This document shows, one piece after another, positions 22,290-34,377 of a stretch of DNA of 64,000 nucleotides. Positions within the stretch are counted from its first letter, which is position 1. The number at the start of each line of letters is the position of its first letter. Both the position numbers and the translations under genes were made by a program. The notes below the pieces were generated by a model. The model was not told the origin of the DNA. It did no database searches and worked only from the letters and a program-made list of their open reading frames with translations. This stretch comes from Talpa occidentalis (taxonomy: Eukaryota; Chordata; Mammalia; Eulipotyphla; Talpidae): positions 71,824,740 through 71,888,739 of the forward strand of contig NW_023601322.1 in NCBI RefSeq assembly GCF_014898055.3, read 5' to 3'.

Positions 22290-23790
22290 AAATAAAATTT
22301 AAAAATTGTCTTTCATTCTATCACCCAAAAGCAACCCATGTCTCTTTTCATCAAAATAACTTGACTGTGATCTAATTTCTGGGCAATAAATGCTACATGT
22401 GTACATGCAGGCTGATGAGTACTGACAAATAATACATCTGTTTAACCACCACCTCAGCAGGATAGAGATGATTTCTATCACCCCAGAAATGCCCTTATGT
22501 CCCCTTCCATTTAATTTTCTTCCTTTTTCTGGCCCCAAACAACCACTGATTTGCTTTCTGCCACTTCAGTTTTACTGGTTCTAGAATTCCATAAAAATGG
22601 AATTATATAATAGGTACTGTTTTATATTTCTCCCACTCAGCATGTTTTTAAGATTCAGGATCTTGTTAGGTCTATCAGTTATCCAAACTTCCATTTCCAC
22701 TGTATGAGGATATTACAATTTGTTTATACATTCTCCCATTGATGGGCATTTAGGTTATTTCTGGTTTGAGCATATAATGCATAAGACCTCTATGAACAAT
22801 CCATTCAGGGTTTCGAATGGATGTATAGTTCCATTTTTCTTGGGAAGATACCTAAGAGTGATATACTTAACTTTACTAGGAATTGCCAAACTATTTCCCA
22901 AGAGGGTTGTGCCATTTTGCACTCTTGCCAGCAGCATATGAGAATCACAATTGTTCCAGATACTTGCCCAGACTTAGTATTGGTGTCCTTTTAATATTAA
23001 CCATTCCAATGGGATGTGTAATGAAGTGACATCTTACTGTGGTTTTAATTTGTATTCCCCTTGTAACTAATGATGTTAGGCATCTTCTCATATTCTTATT
23101 AGCCTTTCATAGATATCTTTTTTTTGGTAAAGAATCTGATCAAGTCCTTTGTACATATTTATTTTACAAACACATATTCAATACACAATCAGATATGTGT
23201 ATATATATACACATACATGTATGTTAGTCATTCCTGAACACTATTGTAAGGTAAATAGGAGAAAAGAATAAAGTCAAAGTAGTGGTGAAAGATATATCTA
23301 AAACAAAATCCATGTTATAGCTTAAATTTTTAAATTGCAATTAATTACAGCTACTAATTTTTTTCTTTTGCCAATTTTAATTGGCTTGCCTTATTATTGA
23401 ATTATAAATATTCTTTATGTATTCTGGATGCAGCTGCTTTGCCAGATATATAATTTGAACTATTGCCTTCCATTCTGTGGCTTGTGCTTTCATTTTCCTA
23501 ACAGTATCCTTGAAGAGTAGCAGGTTTTAATCTTTTATGAAATCCAATATATCTTTTTCCTTCTATCATTCATGTTCTTTGGTTCCTATTTAAAATATGT
23601 TTGCCCATCCCACCCAAGGGTGTAAAGATCTTCTCCCAGGTTGCTTTTAGAAATGTCATAATTTTAGCTTTTATTTTCAGGTCAATGATACAGTTTGACA
23701 AAGATCTCTTTGGGCATAATAACTTATCTTTTTATCTTAAAAAAGATATCTCTTATTCATTTTCATTGGGGAAGGTGAGGGTTCTGAGAG
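22290..23790 (-). mobile_element. LINE-1 3' part, reverse, decayed
   Basis: Minus-strand L1 phrases: TTACATGTGTACATGCAGGC region, CATTCTCCCATTGATGGGCATTTAGGTTATTTCTGG near 22731, CTTGGGAAGATACCTAAGAGTG near 22840, GCACTCTTGCCAGCAGCATATG near 22919, TATATAATTTGAACTATTGCC near 23447 and CATTCTGTGGCTTGTGC near 23471. No intact frame. Confidence 0.8.
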
Positions 23791-24980
23791 CCCTCATAAT
23801 GGAGCTGATATCGAGGACATTAGTTGGAATTATATGAAGACCAGCATAATTTACACAAAGTAAATCCCCCTCTGACCACACACCATTCCCCAACTCAAAT
23901 AATAATCTCATCAACTGCTCTGAGTATCTGCTGTTCACAGTTTACAGCTCCTCCAGAGAACTGTCCTCCGCTGACAGGAGAAAGGGACAGCATAGGTAGC
24001 TACTCCCTGGCCCCAGGTAGCCTGCTATCAGTGACCTATCAGTGAAGTGCAAGTGTTAAAATCTGAAGGTACTGTTCATACCCCAGAGCTTCCTACGGGA
24101 TCAGGGTGAGGTTAAATTGTAGCTGAACCCTTATCTTCGCCTAACTTCTTCTACCCCTGTGTTTTCCTCACCCTTGCACAGGAACCCTTCATTCAGGCTG
24201 TTTTCAGGAGAAACAACCTAAGACAATTAGCTAGGTCTTTAGAAAAAGATGGAGCTACCCCTACAGCCTACATTGAAAGCAGGCATTGGGCATATTTCTA
24301 CCCTGGCCTCAGTGATGTATCAGTCAGCAGTTTTAAGACACTTATTTGTGCTCATATTTCATTACCTTTAGTGAAGACTGTCTGATACAACTGAAACAAA
24401 TAAGCTTCATCCCCTCTCTCTGCAGAAAATGGTCCACAGACTAAACACATGTGTATACACTGGCTTTTGTGGGTCATCAGCACGCCTTTAATTGCCAGAT
24501 TTACTATACATAGGTCAACCAAATTTCAGGGATGCCTATGGAACTCACCTCAGAGGAAGTGGTCTCCTGAGCTAAAGGCTAGTTTTATTTATTTTATTTT
24601 ATTTTATTTTTTTTACTGGTTATCCAGAATATCATATGCAAACTTTCTGAGATGCATCATTCCACAATAGACTTGATTTGGGCGTCTAGTAAACACAGCC
24701 TTCAATTGTAAGTCTGTGAAACGTTACACCATAATTACAGTTTCTAGGCACCTCTAATGACCCATTAGGATGGATTTGTAGATCAGGTAGAGACTATGCA
24801 GCCAGCAGCAGGTGAGATGCGGATCTAGCATTTTCTCTCTGAGGGCAGAAATAATCTGCTGTAGAAGAAAATCATGCAGGAAGATGAGCTCCTATCTAAT
24901 ACACAATACCACAAAGAAGGCAAATCCTGAGAGCTTTACATTTCTTGCACTAAAAAGTCACTTGGAGAACGGAGAACATC
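23791..24980. other. Intergenic with (ATTTT)n tract
   Basis: A (TTTTA)n tract lies at about 24582-24614. No gene; 24430-24580 and 24680-24800 look unique. Confidence 0.5.
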
Positions 24981-24984
24981 TTTT

Positions 24985-25447
24985 ACTTGTTTATGGTAAC
25001 ACAAATTGATCCAAGTACTTTGGAAAACTGTTTGACATTATCTTGTAAAATGCTGTTCACCTTGGGCCCAGCAATTCAGCTCCTAGTCATATGATTTTTG
25101 GGAAACTTTTGCACTTAGCAGCGAGAGGTCAGTAAAAGAAGCATGTTTATCATATTCCCCAAATGAAAACAATTTGAATATCCATTTTCAGGAGAATGGA
25201 TAAATGCCTTGGGGTACCAGCACACAATGGAGAGTGTTAAGCAATAAAGAACTGTAATTACATACATCAACAGGAGTGGATCTTAGAAATAAAAATTGAA
25301 TGAAAAAAGCAGTTCACAAAGACTACACAGACCATGTGATATCCTTTTCATAAAGAAAAAGACAAAAGCATGATAACCACTAACTTCAGGATGGTGGTAG
25401 AGGCAGACAGAGGGATAAGATACAAAAGGGACACATAGTAGACTTAC
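24985..25447 (+). mobile_element. LINE-1 3' fragment, left part
   Basis: Phrases such as ACTTTGGAAAACTGTTTGACATTATC, CAATTCAGCTCCTAGTCATATG, and AGGAGAATGGATAAATGCC fit the 3' end of an old L1 ORF2. It is split by the LTR at 25448-25900. Confidence 0.7.
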
Positions 25448-25900
25448 TGGTAATGGGTTAAACAGAGTCCCCCCCCCTCCAAATATACCCAATTTCTAAC
25501 CCCTAGTATCTGTGAATATGGCCTTCTTTACCAATAGAGTCTTCACAGATATATCAATAATTAAGAATCTCAGGCTGAGATCATTCTGGATTTAGGATAA
25601 GCCCTAAATCCAATGGCTAGTGTCTTTATAAGAGAAAAGATAGAGGCAGAGATAGGAGTTTTGCTACCATAGGCCAAGGAACACCAGGAACCACTGGTGT
25701 TCAGGAAGGGAAAAGCAGGAAGAAGGAAGGGAGAAGAATGGATTCTCTCCTTTGGAGGGAGAGCCTTCAGAGGAAGCTTGGCTCTGCCAACACCTTGATC
25801 TTAGACTTCTACCCTTCAGAATGTAAGGGAATAAATTTCTGTTGTGTTAAATAGCTTCCCTTGTGGTTATTTGATATGGTAGCCCTAGGAAACTAACACA
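25448..25900 (+). mobile_element. MaLR (MLT1-type) solo LTR, near full length
   Basis: Starts TGGTAATGGGTTAAACAGAGTCCCC, includes AAGCCCTAAATCCAATGGC, ATAAGAGAAAAGATAGAGGCAG and CACCTTGATCTTAGACTTC, and ends with GGAATAAATTTCTGTTGTGTTAAATAGC and GCCCTAGGAAACTAACACA. It has TG...CA termini and an AATAAA signal. Confidence 0.88.
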
Positions 25901-26010
25901 GGAATGGTGTAGATCTTAAGCTGGATTGTACATTTCAGGGTGCTCGTTTTTCAATTTTGTGCCATGACTTACATATACGTTGCACTTGTTCTATGCATGA
26001 AGCAGATATT
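25901..26010 (+). mobile_element. LINE-1 3' fragment, right part
   Basis: CTGGATTGTACATTTCAGGGTGC and CATGACTTACATATACGTTGCAC look like the continuation of the L1 split by the LTR. Confidence 0.5.
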
Positions 26011-26104
26011 ACGAAACATGTTCAAGGGAGGCAAAGGGTTAGAAAAGCATGTATAAGCGAAACAAAGGTTCTATAGCCTATGGAAAGTCCCTGAGAGACT
26101 GAGA

Positions 26105-26325
26105 AATTCCACAGGTGTTGAGTCCCTACTATGTGCCAGAAAGTGCTAAGCATTTTACAGATGATGTGACATTTGCTTCTCAAAGCAGCCCTGTGGAAAA
26201 TAGTAACTCTATTTTGCAGATAAGTGAAAGCCATGCCTGAGGTAACAGCTAACAAGCAGCAGAGCAAGGACTCAAATGAGGACCAACTTGCAAAGTCCAT
26301 GCCTTTCCCACCATACAACCCAGCT
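26105..26325 (+). mobile_element. MIR SINE
   Basis: CCCTACTATGTGCCAGAAAGTGCTAAGCATTTTACAG, CAGCCCTGTGGAAAATAG, and GCAAGGACTCAAATGAGGACC. Confidence 0.8.
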
Positions 26326-26561
26326 CACCTCAACTTCCCTCAAACTCATTAGCCCCCAAATACAGCATATTACCAGGTTTAACTCGAGGTAAAAAAGGTA
26401 AACATATACATGCTTTGTCTTCCATTCCAGATTTCTCTTCAGACAGAGTTGGATGAACATTGATCACACCATTTCACAACAATTAAGCATCTTAATGGGC
26501 CTTTTACCTTCCAGCACATCTCACAACGACCAATGTAGCTCACCTTAAATTCATCAGTGTG
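26326..26561. other. Intergenic, no gene seen
   Basis: Short unique stretch. TTCATCAGTGTG at 26550-26561 is the left copy of the probable target-site duplication of the following LINE-1. Confidence 0.55.
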
Positions 26562-29299
26562 GATGGATTTACAAATGAATTCTACCAAACATTCAGAGAT
26601 TAATTAGTGCCTATCCTTCACAAACTCTTCCAAAAAATTGAGAAGGAAGGGACAATACCAAACACGTTCTATGAAGCCAACATTACAATAATACCAAAAC
26701 CGAACAAGGACAACACAAAAAAGGAAAACTGCAAGCCAATCTCCCTAATGAACACTGATGCAAAAATCCTCAATAAAATTTTAGCTATCAGAATCCAACA
26801 ATGTATCCATAAGATAATTCACCACGACCAAGTAGGATTCATTCCAGGGACACAAGCATGGTTCAACATGCGAAAATCAATCAACGTTATCCAACACATC
26901 AACAAAAAGAAATATAAAAACCATATGATAATATCAATAGATGCCGAGAAAGCTTTCAACAAAGTGCAACACCCATTCACGATAAAAGCCCTTGAAATTC
27001 TTGGGATACAAGGAACATACCTCAACATCATAAAGGCCATCTATGACAAGCCAACAGCCAGTATCATTCTCAATGGTGAAAAGCTGAAAGCATTTCCATT
27101 AAGATCTGGAACAAGACAAGGATGTCCACTCTCACCACTGCTTTTCAATATAATACTGGAAGTCCTAGCCAGAGCAATAAGACAAGAGAAAGACATCCAA
27201 GGAATCCAAATAGGAAAAGAAGAAGTCAAACTATCACTGTTTGCAGGTGATATGATAATATACATAGAGAACCCCAAAAGCTCCACAGAAAAACTAATTC
27301 AACTCATTAATCAGTTCAGTAAAGTGGCAGGATACAAAATCAACACGCAAAAGTCAGTAGCCTTCTGGCCTCCCCGGTGCCACAGCGGTTGAGCGCTGGT
27401 TGTGAAGCTGCCCGTGGCCTCTGCGGCGCCAGTTTGATCCCCGGCTGCTCCCCGGCCACCGGAGGAGGGTCCCACATGGCGCGCAGACCTCTCCTGCCGC
27501 CCGCTGCTCCCCTCAGCAGTGTACTTCGGTCCTTCTGCCTGCTCTGCTCCCCGCTCTGGCTCTGGTGAATTCTCTCCCCCTCCCGCGCTTCTGACTGTAC
27601 CCAGTGCATGTATAAACAAAACAAAAATCAAATAAATAAATAAATAAATAAAACATGCCTCTATAAAAAAAATAACTATGAAAAGTCAGTAGCCTTCCTA
27701 TACACAAACAATAAATCTGAAGGAGAAGAAATAAAAAAAACCATCCCTTTTATTATTGAAACAAAAAAAATCAAATACTTGGGAATAAATCTAACAAAAG
27801 AGGTAAAGGAACTATACAAAGAAAACTATAAAACACTGTTAAAAGAAATAGAAGAAGACACAAAGAAATGGAAAGACATCCCCTGCTCATGGATTGGAAG
27901 AATAAACATTATTAAAATGGCCATCCTACCAAAAGTAATATACAGATTCAATGCTATTCCAATAAAAATTTCAATGTCATTCTTCAAAGAAATAGAACAA
28001 TTATTGATGAAATTCATATGGAATCACCAAAAACCCAGAATAGCCAAAGTGCTCCTGAAAAAAAAAGAAGGGAATGGAGGCATCACACTCCCAGACTTCA
28101 AACTATACTACAAAGCCATAATCATCAAAACTGCATGGTATTGGAACAAGAACAGACACACAGACCAATGGAATCAAATAGAAAATCCAGAAATAAACCC
28201 ACAGCTTTATGGTCAACTAATCTTTGACAAAGGAGCAAAGAATATGCATTGGAGCAAAGAAAGTTTGTTCAATAAATGGTGCTGGGAAAACTGGGTCGCT
28301 ACATGCAAAAGAATGAAGCTTGACCACTACCTCACACCATGCACAAAAACCAACTCAAAATGGATTAAAAAACTAGACATAAGACCTGAAACCATAAAAC
28401 ACATAGAAGGAAATATAGGCGAAACATTACATGATATGCACATCAAAGACATCTTTACAGATACATCACCCAAAGCAGTGATAGTGAAGGCAAAGATCAA
28501 CAGCTGGGACTACATCAAATTAAAGAGCTTCTACACAGCAAAAGACACAATAACAAAAACAAAGAGAAACCCCACTGACTGGGAGAACATTTTTGCACAC
28601 AACACTAATGATAAAGGACTGATCACAAAAATCTGCAAAGAGCTGATGAGACTCAACAACAAAGAAAATAATCCAGTCAAAAAATGGGCAGAAGAGCTAA
28701 GAAGAAACTTCTCTGAAGAGGAAATGCAAATGGCCAACAGGCATATGAAAAAATGTTCAACATCACTTGTAATCAGGGAAATGCAAATCAAAACTACCAT
28801 GAGATACCATCTCACACCAGTGAGAATGGCACATATTTAAAAAACTAGCAACAACAAATGTTGGTGAGGATGTGGAGAAAAAGGAACTCTCCTGCACTGC
28901 CGGTGGGAGTGCAAACTGGTCCAACCACTATGGAGAGCTGTGTGGAGATTTCTGGACCTACTAAAGATAGAGCTTCCATATGATCCAGCAATTCCACTCC
29001 TAGGTATTTACCCAAAGGACACAGAAACATCAATTCCAAAGAGCATCTGCACCCCTATGCTTATAGCAGCACTGTTTACAATAGCTAAGCTTTGGAAACA
29101 ACCCAAATGCCCAAAAATAGATGACTGGATCAAGAAGATGTGGTACATATACACCATGGAATATTACTCAGCATTCAAAAAAGATAAACACATGCAATTT
29201 GCAGCAACATGGATGGTGCTAGAAGGGATCATGCTCAGCAAAACAAGCCAGAAAGAAAAAGAAAAATACCAGATGGTCTCACTCATAGCAGGAATCTAG
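26562..29299 (+). pseudogene. LINE-1 ORF2 remnant (reverse transcriptase), disabled
   Basis: ORF2p supplies the endonuclease and reverse transcriptase for retrotransposition; the endonuclease half is missing here through 5' truncation. The RT part includes [24 protein letters not shown] and [15 protein letters not shown] motifs. The catalytic box at 27240-27251 reads FAGD where the family has FADD, so one catalytic aspartate is gone. A SINE plus target duplication (332 bases) breaks the frame at 27366; the frame resumes shifted by exactly that length after 27697. In-frame stops follow at 28838-28840 (TAA) and 28865-28867 (TGA, probably CpG decay). The C-terminal Cys region (CWWECKL-like, then DDWIKKMWYIYTMEYYSAFK) ends at 29299. 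It cannot act on its own. Confidence 0.93.
27366..27680 (+). mobile_element. tRNA-derived SINE, subfamily A (long-tail variant), inside LINE-1
   Basis: TGGCCTCCCCGGTGCCACAG start, GTTTGATCCCC box B, tail CCCAGTGCATGTATAAACAAAACA then (AATA)n. The 17-base phrase AAAAGTCAGTAGCCTTC is perfect at 27349-27365 and 27681-27697: a textbook target-site duplication. The perfect duplication and high GC/CpG content make this one of the youngest SINEs here, and younger than the L1 it broke. Confidence 0.98.
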
Positions 29300-29530
29300 A
29301 AAACTTAAATAAGGGACCAGGAAAATGACTAACTATAAGAAAGTGAAAATCAAAATCAGCAAAAAACTATGAACCAGAGACACTCTATGGGGGGTGGGGG
29401 GCGGGGAGGGGAGGGATTGGGGTCAAAATAAGGGGGTTGCAATTGTATGGGGAATATAAAAATAAAATTTATTTTAAAAAAAAGAAAAGAAAGTAAACAC
29501 CTGAAAAAAAAAAAAGTTCATCAGAGTGTG

Positions 29531-30184
29531 ATTCATCCATCACCCACACTTTGACCAAACACACTATGCACTGTGCTGGGATGCAGAAATCTAAGATGAA
29601 ATTGCTTCTTGCTTCTCCTCCTCCTGGGGGTGGGGGTGAGGGTGGGCTAATGATACCTCTCCTCCAATAATGAGGGACCAGCTGAGCAATTCAAAAAGAA
29701 TAAACTTTCAGGAGAGTTTTATCCAGGATGTTCCTTTCTTACCACTGAAAGTCAACAACCCGGAATCCCTCAGTCTTGAGCAAGCCAAGACAGTAGGGAC
29801 CGTTCCTGGGGGAAATCTTGGGATCTGAAGTATTTACAAAGGGATGAGAAAGACAAGCCTGGGTCATCGGATTCAACCTTGCACTTCCTCTGGGACCCAG
29901 CTGGAGCCCAGACTCCTCCTCCCACCTCCCTGTTCCTGTAAGAAAAGATATTTGTCAGAACCTAAGGTCAAACCAGCTGTTGGGGGGCAGGAGGACATTC
30001 TTACTCCACTGGAGCAGGTGCTGCTCTCATTCTTCCCCTTTGCCACTCCTTCAGCAATCAGTGGGTTTTATTTAACTGATAATCAAAGGTCAGCTTCCAA
30101 ACCGCATCCCAGCTTCCCTGCCACCAATGCTAGGGAGGAAAAGCTGCAGTGACACCTTGGATCCAAATTCCAAAGCATGAAGGT
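29531..30184. other. Intergenic, no gene seen
   Basis: Unique sequence; the 102-codon frame at 29844-30152 has no recognisable domain. Confidence 0.5.
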
Positions 30185-30440
30185 GCCCTGGTCTAATGCT
30201 AGCTCTTCAGGTTCTGGCTTCATCATTACCACCAAATGGTGATTCTGCATCACTCTGCAGTTTGCAAAACACTTTGCCTATAATGGCTCTTTGGGGTCTT
30301 AGGGAAACAGAATCATCTTTTGTCTCCATTTTACAGATGGAAACAGACTAAAAGGCACGGGTCAAGAGAAAGTGGCTGCATTAGAGCTGAAACGAGGTCT
30401 GACACCAAGCCTCCCGTGGCTCATGATGGCTCTCAAAAGT
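30185..30440 (+). mobile_element. MIR SINE, partial
   Basis: GTTTGCAAAACACTTTGCCTATAATGGC, then GTCTCCATTTTACAGATGGAAACAGAC, fit the MIR core. Confidence 0.6.
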
Positions 30441-31689
30441 GTTCTAAGAACAACAGCACAACAGAGAAGAAGTCAAGAAGGAATCACCATTTTAGACCTC
30501 CCAACTCCCTCAAAAAATATATCATAATCCTAGAAAACACACTCAGCAGATGGTTGATTCAGGAATAAATTTAGGGCTGCCAGATTTCCTCCACCACAAA
30601 AACCTGACACTTCTGCTCCCCCACTGCCTCTCACACAGGGTAGGAGATGAGGATCCTAGATGAAAGCCCAGCACCAGGCTAGCGGCCTTAGGTGTGTGGA
30701 GGAGGTTGGGGTGAGTGGGGGTGGGGAATGCAGAAGATGACAAGGACTCCAGGCCCCGCACATTGAGTTGAAGGACTCCCTATCACCCTCAAAGGGAGGC
30801 TTAAGACACTTGCAGACTTTCCCTAGAGGCTTGCCCCAAAGTCCCCAGGCTGGGCATGACAGATGTGCCTCCCTTTAACTGAGAACTGAGTCATTTGGCT
30901 CAAAAGAAAAAGCACACAGCTCATCTTTCGCTTCTCTGGCAATGAACCCAGGGTGGGGAGGGAATGGGTTCAGGGAACTGATAAATCCCATTCTGAACCA
31001 TGGCTCTGTGGGGGGAGGGGGTGTGCACATGTGAATATGTGTTTGTGCGTGTGTGTGTGTGTGTGCACTCGTGTATAAAGACTCTGCAGAAAGGGTCTCA
31101 AGCAGGGCTTGAATTTGTTTGCCAAGATCATCTACTTGATGGGACCCCGTGAAAATGGCTAGACTCTGTACTAGAAGTTGTTGGGTGGGCAAAGATGGGT
31201 GGGCAGACTCTGGTCTCCAGGGGAAATGGATCATAAAACCACTCTCTTTGTCCCATGTGTACACTGAGCCAGGCAGAGTAGGAGCTAGGAGCTATGGGGA
31301 GGGGGGGAAGTCAAGGAAAAGTCTTTGTTTCATTTCCCATGGGTAAGAGAGGAGAGGTGGTAGAGCTCATCGGCATGAGCCCCTCCCCCAGTAGAAGAAA
31401 GCAGGTACTAAGAGGGCAGTGGATCAGATCTCCACACGCCTTGCCTTCTACCATGAGACAAATGTAGGTCCCAAGGTCTCCTCCACTGGCAATAACTAGG
31501 GCAGGCCAAGGGAAAGGGAGCGCAGGCTGCCCTTCCAGATTGGACTGGGAGGATCCCAGGGTGATGCCCAGTATAGCACTGCCTTTCATAATTCCTCTCC
31601 TTGGCTGCTGGGTCCCTGTCCAGCGTCCTTTCCAACCCCTGCCTATCTCACCCATTCTAGTATGTCCTACCAAAGGTGACCAGCAGTTT
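30441..31689. other. Intergenic with (GT)n
   Basis: A (TG)n tract lies at about 31036-31066. Overlapping open frames on both strands (30875-31264, 31311-31673) show no family features and share no splice context; I treat them as chance. Confidence 0.5.
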
Positions 31690-32115
31690 TTAAAATATCA
31701 GTGTGACAAGCTCATTCTTTGTTTAGATATTTCTAGAGCTATGAAATCAAAATCTTACAGGATAAAATTCCAGACTATTTATCTCTTCTGCCTGTCTAGA
31801 CTCAAGTCTCTCCATGACCTTCACATGCTTTCTATAACTTCAGGCTTTTACCCAGCAAATTCCTCTGCTGGGACTTCCCTTGCCTGCTTCACATCCTTCA
31901 CACCCCAACTCCTAAATCTCAGATTGCGTCACCTCCTTCTGTATCCCTTTTTCTCCAGGACTTGCTTCTACACTGCACTGACCTCACTGTTCCAGAAGTA
32001 TGGCCTTATCTGTCTGTCTTTCCTTCTCAACTGAGCCAAGAACTCATTTCATTATCTCTGTAAGCCCAGGACTGGCACCTAGTATGATTCAAAGGTTTGA
32101 TGACTAACTGAAAGT
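31690..32115 (+). mobile_element. L2 LINE 3' part
   Basis: Pyrimidine-rich L2 text: CTCTCCATGACCTTCACATGC, CACCTCCTTCTGTATCCC, CACTGCACTGACCTCACTGTTCC, ending CCCAGGACTGGCACCTAGTATGATTCAAAGG. The 164-codon frame at 31540-32034 overlaps it and is a by-product. Confidence 0.75.
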
Positions 32116-32324
32116 GCTCTTGAGTTAGCAAATTAACCCCACTACTCCTCAACTTCCTCAGGAAGATTTCTGGGTGATGTCTGGGTTGCTTGCAGGCATC
32201 CACATCAGAGGAACCTCAGCGTGGGGTACACTGCATAATTCTAGCAAGGACACATTCCTGGTGTATTATTCCTCACATGCTGTTTCAGGAGTCAGCCATC
32301 TCCTAATTTCAAAATGAAACCAAC

Positions 32325-32460
32325 ATCTTTTTTGAGAGCTTGTTATATGAGATGCACTTTATATTCATATCTCATTAAATCCTTAAAAGAACTCAGCAAT
32401 ATTCTATTTTTCAAGTGAGGAAACTGAGGCATACAGAAAGGCATTAAGAAGCTTCCTTTT
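32325..32460 (+). mobile_element. MIR SINE
   Basis: TATGAGATGCACTTTATATTCATATCTCATTAAATCC followed by AAGTGAGGAAACTGAGGCATACAGAAAGG. Confidence 0.75.
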
Positions 32461-32712
32461 AGAACACAAGAGAATATGGTGATGGCTCATGGGTGATACG
32501 GTGGTGGGACAACTACAGGGACTACACCTGAGGGGAGAAACCAATTACTATACAAAACTGAACATAACCTATGAAAATTAAACTAATTTAAAAACAAAAA
32601 GAAGCTTCCTTTTTTTTTTCCATTGGAGTGAAAGTATAGAATCATGTCCCTCAACTATTTCTTACTAACTACCCTGAAATATAAGTGGGTCTTACTTAAA
32701 AAAAAAATCATA

Positions 32713-32982
32713 GGGCCTCCCTGATGGCACAGGCAGTTGAGCGCAGTGCTCTGAAGCTGTCTGCAGCCTCTACAGTGCAGGTTCAATCCCCGCTGGCCTC
32801 AGAGCAACCCACAAGGCAAGCAGAACTCTCCAGTCTCGCCCGCTGCTCCCCTCAGCAGTGTATTTCGTCAATCTGCCTGTTCTGTTCCCCACTCTGTATC
32901 TGGTGAATTTGAATTCTCTCACCTTCCCGCACATCTGGCCTGTACCCCAGCTCTTATATAAATAAAATAAATCTTAAAAAAA
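32713..32982 (+). mobile_element. tRNA-derived SINE, subfamily B
   Basis: GGGCCTCCCTGATGGCACAG start, GTTCAATCCCC box B, CTCAGCAGTGTATTTCG middle, CCAGCTCTTATATAAATAAAATAAATC tail. AAAAAAATCATA flanks both ends. Confidence 0.94.
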
Positions 32983-33054
32983 ATCATAAAACATAGCAAG
33001 TCAGAGGCAGTGATCACTAGTTCCTCCTTCACCCCCTGCAGACTCTGGGCAAAT

Positions 33055-33190
33055 GTTTCAATTAAATTAATGCAATTTAACAGATAACTAGTAAGTGCCC
33101 TCTGGGTGGCAGGGACTATTCTGGACACTTGGCAGATGAAAAGGACAAATAGTACTGCTCTCAAAGGGCAGAGAAAAAAGGACAAAGAAC
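33055..33190 (+). repeat. Ancient interspersed repeat fragment
   Basis: GTAAGTGCCCTCTGGGTGGCAGGGACTATTCTGGACACTTGG followed by AAAAGGACAAATAGTACTGCTC resembles the ancient repeat also seen at 18945 and 52455. Confidence 0.5.
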
Positions 33191-33403
33191 AATGCACAGA
33201 AAATAAAGTGTATGCAGCAGATCCTTCAATGTTTTGTCACAACATTGATGGGAGGAAAAAAAAAATTCCTGGCTGGGGCCACTGTCTGTGTGGCACAGTC
33301 ATGTTCTCCCCAAGTTTGAACGGGTTTTCTCCAGACATTCCAGTTCCCTCACTCCACCCCAAAGATGGGCACATTAGGTTCATTATCGTGTCAATGGTCC
33401 CAG

Positions 33404-33406
<3 letters not shown>

Positions 33407-33454
<48 letters not shown>
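33407..33454. repeat. (GT)24 microsatellite
   Basis: Uninterrupted GT dinucleotide, 48 bases. It gives rise to Val/Cys and His/Thr frames on the two strands, which are not genes. Confidence 0.98.
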
Positions 33455-33456
<2 letters not shown>

Positions 33457-33644
33457 AGGACGCCTGCAATGGACAGGAATCTTGTCCTGGGTTGGTCCCC
33501 GCTTGCATCTTGAGATACTGGGGCAGGCCCCAACATCTACCATCCAGAACTGGAACAAGCACCTTGGAAAATGGATGGATGGACTGGCAGACAGACAGGT
33601 GGGCAGATGGATAAATACAAATGATTGTTTGAATATTAGAAGTG

Positions 33645-33921
33645 GGGGCCTCCCTGGTGGCGCAAGGGGTTGAGACACAACCTATGAGGCTGTCCGCAGC
33701 CACTGCAGCATGAGTTCGATCCCCAGCCAGGGAGCAACCCACATGCACAGCAGACCTCTCCTGTCTCACCTGCTGCTCCCCTCAGCAGTGTATTTCAGTA
33801 GATTTGCCTGTTCTGCTCCCCACTCTGTCTCTGGTGAATCCTCTCACCCTCCACACCTCTGGCCTGTACCCCAGTGCTTGTATGCATAAATAAATAAATC
33901 TTTGGAAAAAATAAAATAAAT
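33645..33921 (+). mobile_element. tRNA-derived SINE, subfamily B
   Basis: GGGGGCCTCCCTGGTGGCGCAAG start, GTTCGATCCCC box B, tail CCCAGTGCTTGTATGCATAAATAAATAAATC (a mix of A- and B-type marks). TATTAGAAGTGG and TAGTAGAAGTGG flank it. Confidence 0.94.
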
Positions 33922-34370
33922 AGTAGAAGTGGCTGGGGTCTTCAAAAGACGTTTGGTGATGTTTTGTTACCAGAGATACCGCCTGGGAACTTCACTCTTG
34001 TTTGTATCCGTTAACTTCTGGTAAAATTAGTTTCTCTATTGAGTATTTTGCTTAAAGTGGAAGTTTCCAAGAACTCAGGGAGGACCTACTGCCCTCAAGC
34101 AGAAGCCCGCACACACTCTCACCTCCTGTCACACAGGCCCCGGGGAGAACCCCACACGGGGCGGGTTACCCTGGAGGTCACTGCAGAAATGACCGTGTAC
34201 GACCCCCACACTGAGTCAGGAACGACCAGGTCTTTCTCTCAGACGCTGACGGAGGGGGGAGAAGAGGGTAGGCAGGGAAGCGGGGTACCAAGTCACCTCC
34301 TTTGAGGCCCCTCAAGTCGCCAGCGAAGAGATCCACCGCGTGAGGAAGTGGGGCTCCCGCCAGCTGCCAG
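33922..34370. other. Intergenic next to the orphan CpG island
   Basis: Unique sequence. 34100-34310 is moderately GC-rich; frames on both strands are short. If the minus-strand exon candidate at 34378-34482 is real, this is the start of its first intron. Confidence 0.4.
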
Positions 34371-34377
34371 CACTAAC

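Larger units (their letters stand above)
26562..29516 (+). mobile_element. LINE-1, 5'-truncated, relatively young
   Basis: Starts inside ORF2 (CAAATGAATTCTACCAAACATT) just upstream of the reverse-transcriptase domain, runs through the ORF2 end, a G-rich 3' UTR (about 29389-29418) and an AATAAAATTTATTTTA tail. TTCATCAG(AG)TGTG flanks it at 26550-26561 and 29517-29530, a probable target duplication differing by 2 bases. Its phrases are much closer to the L1 consensus than those of the other L1s here, so it is the youngest LINE in the window. It is itself split by a SINE at 27366-27680. Confidence 0.93.

Noticed and set aside
30875..31264. 129-codon reverse frame, and 31311-31673
   Set aside because: It includes a translated (TG)n tract and shows no family features.
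33106..33769. Several frames on both strands rich in Val/Cys or His/Thr
   Set aside because: Produced by the (GT)24 microsatellite.
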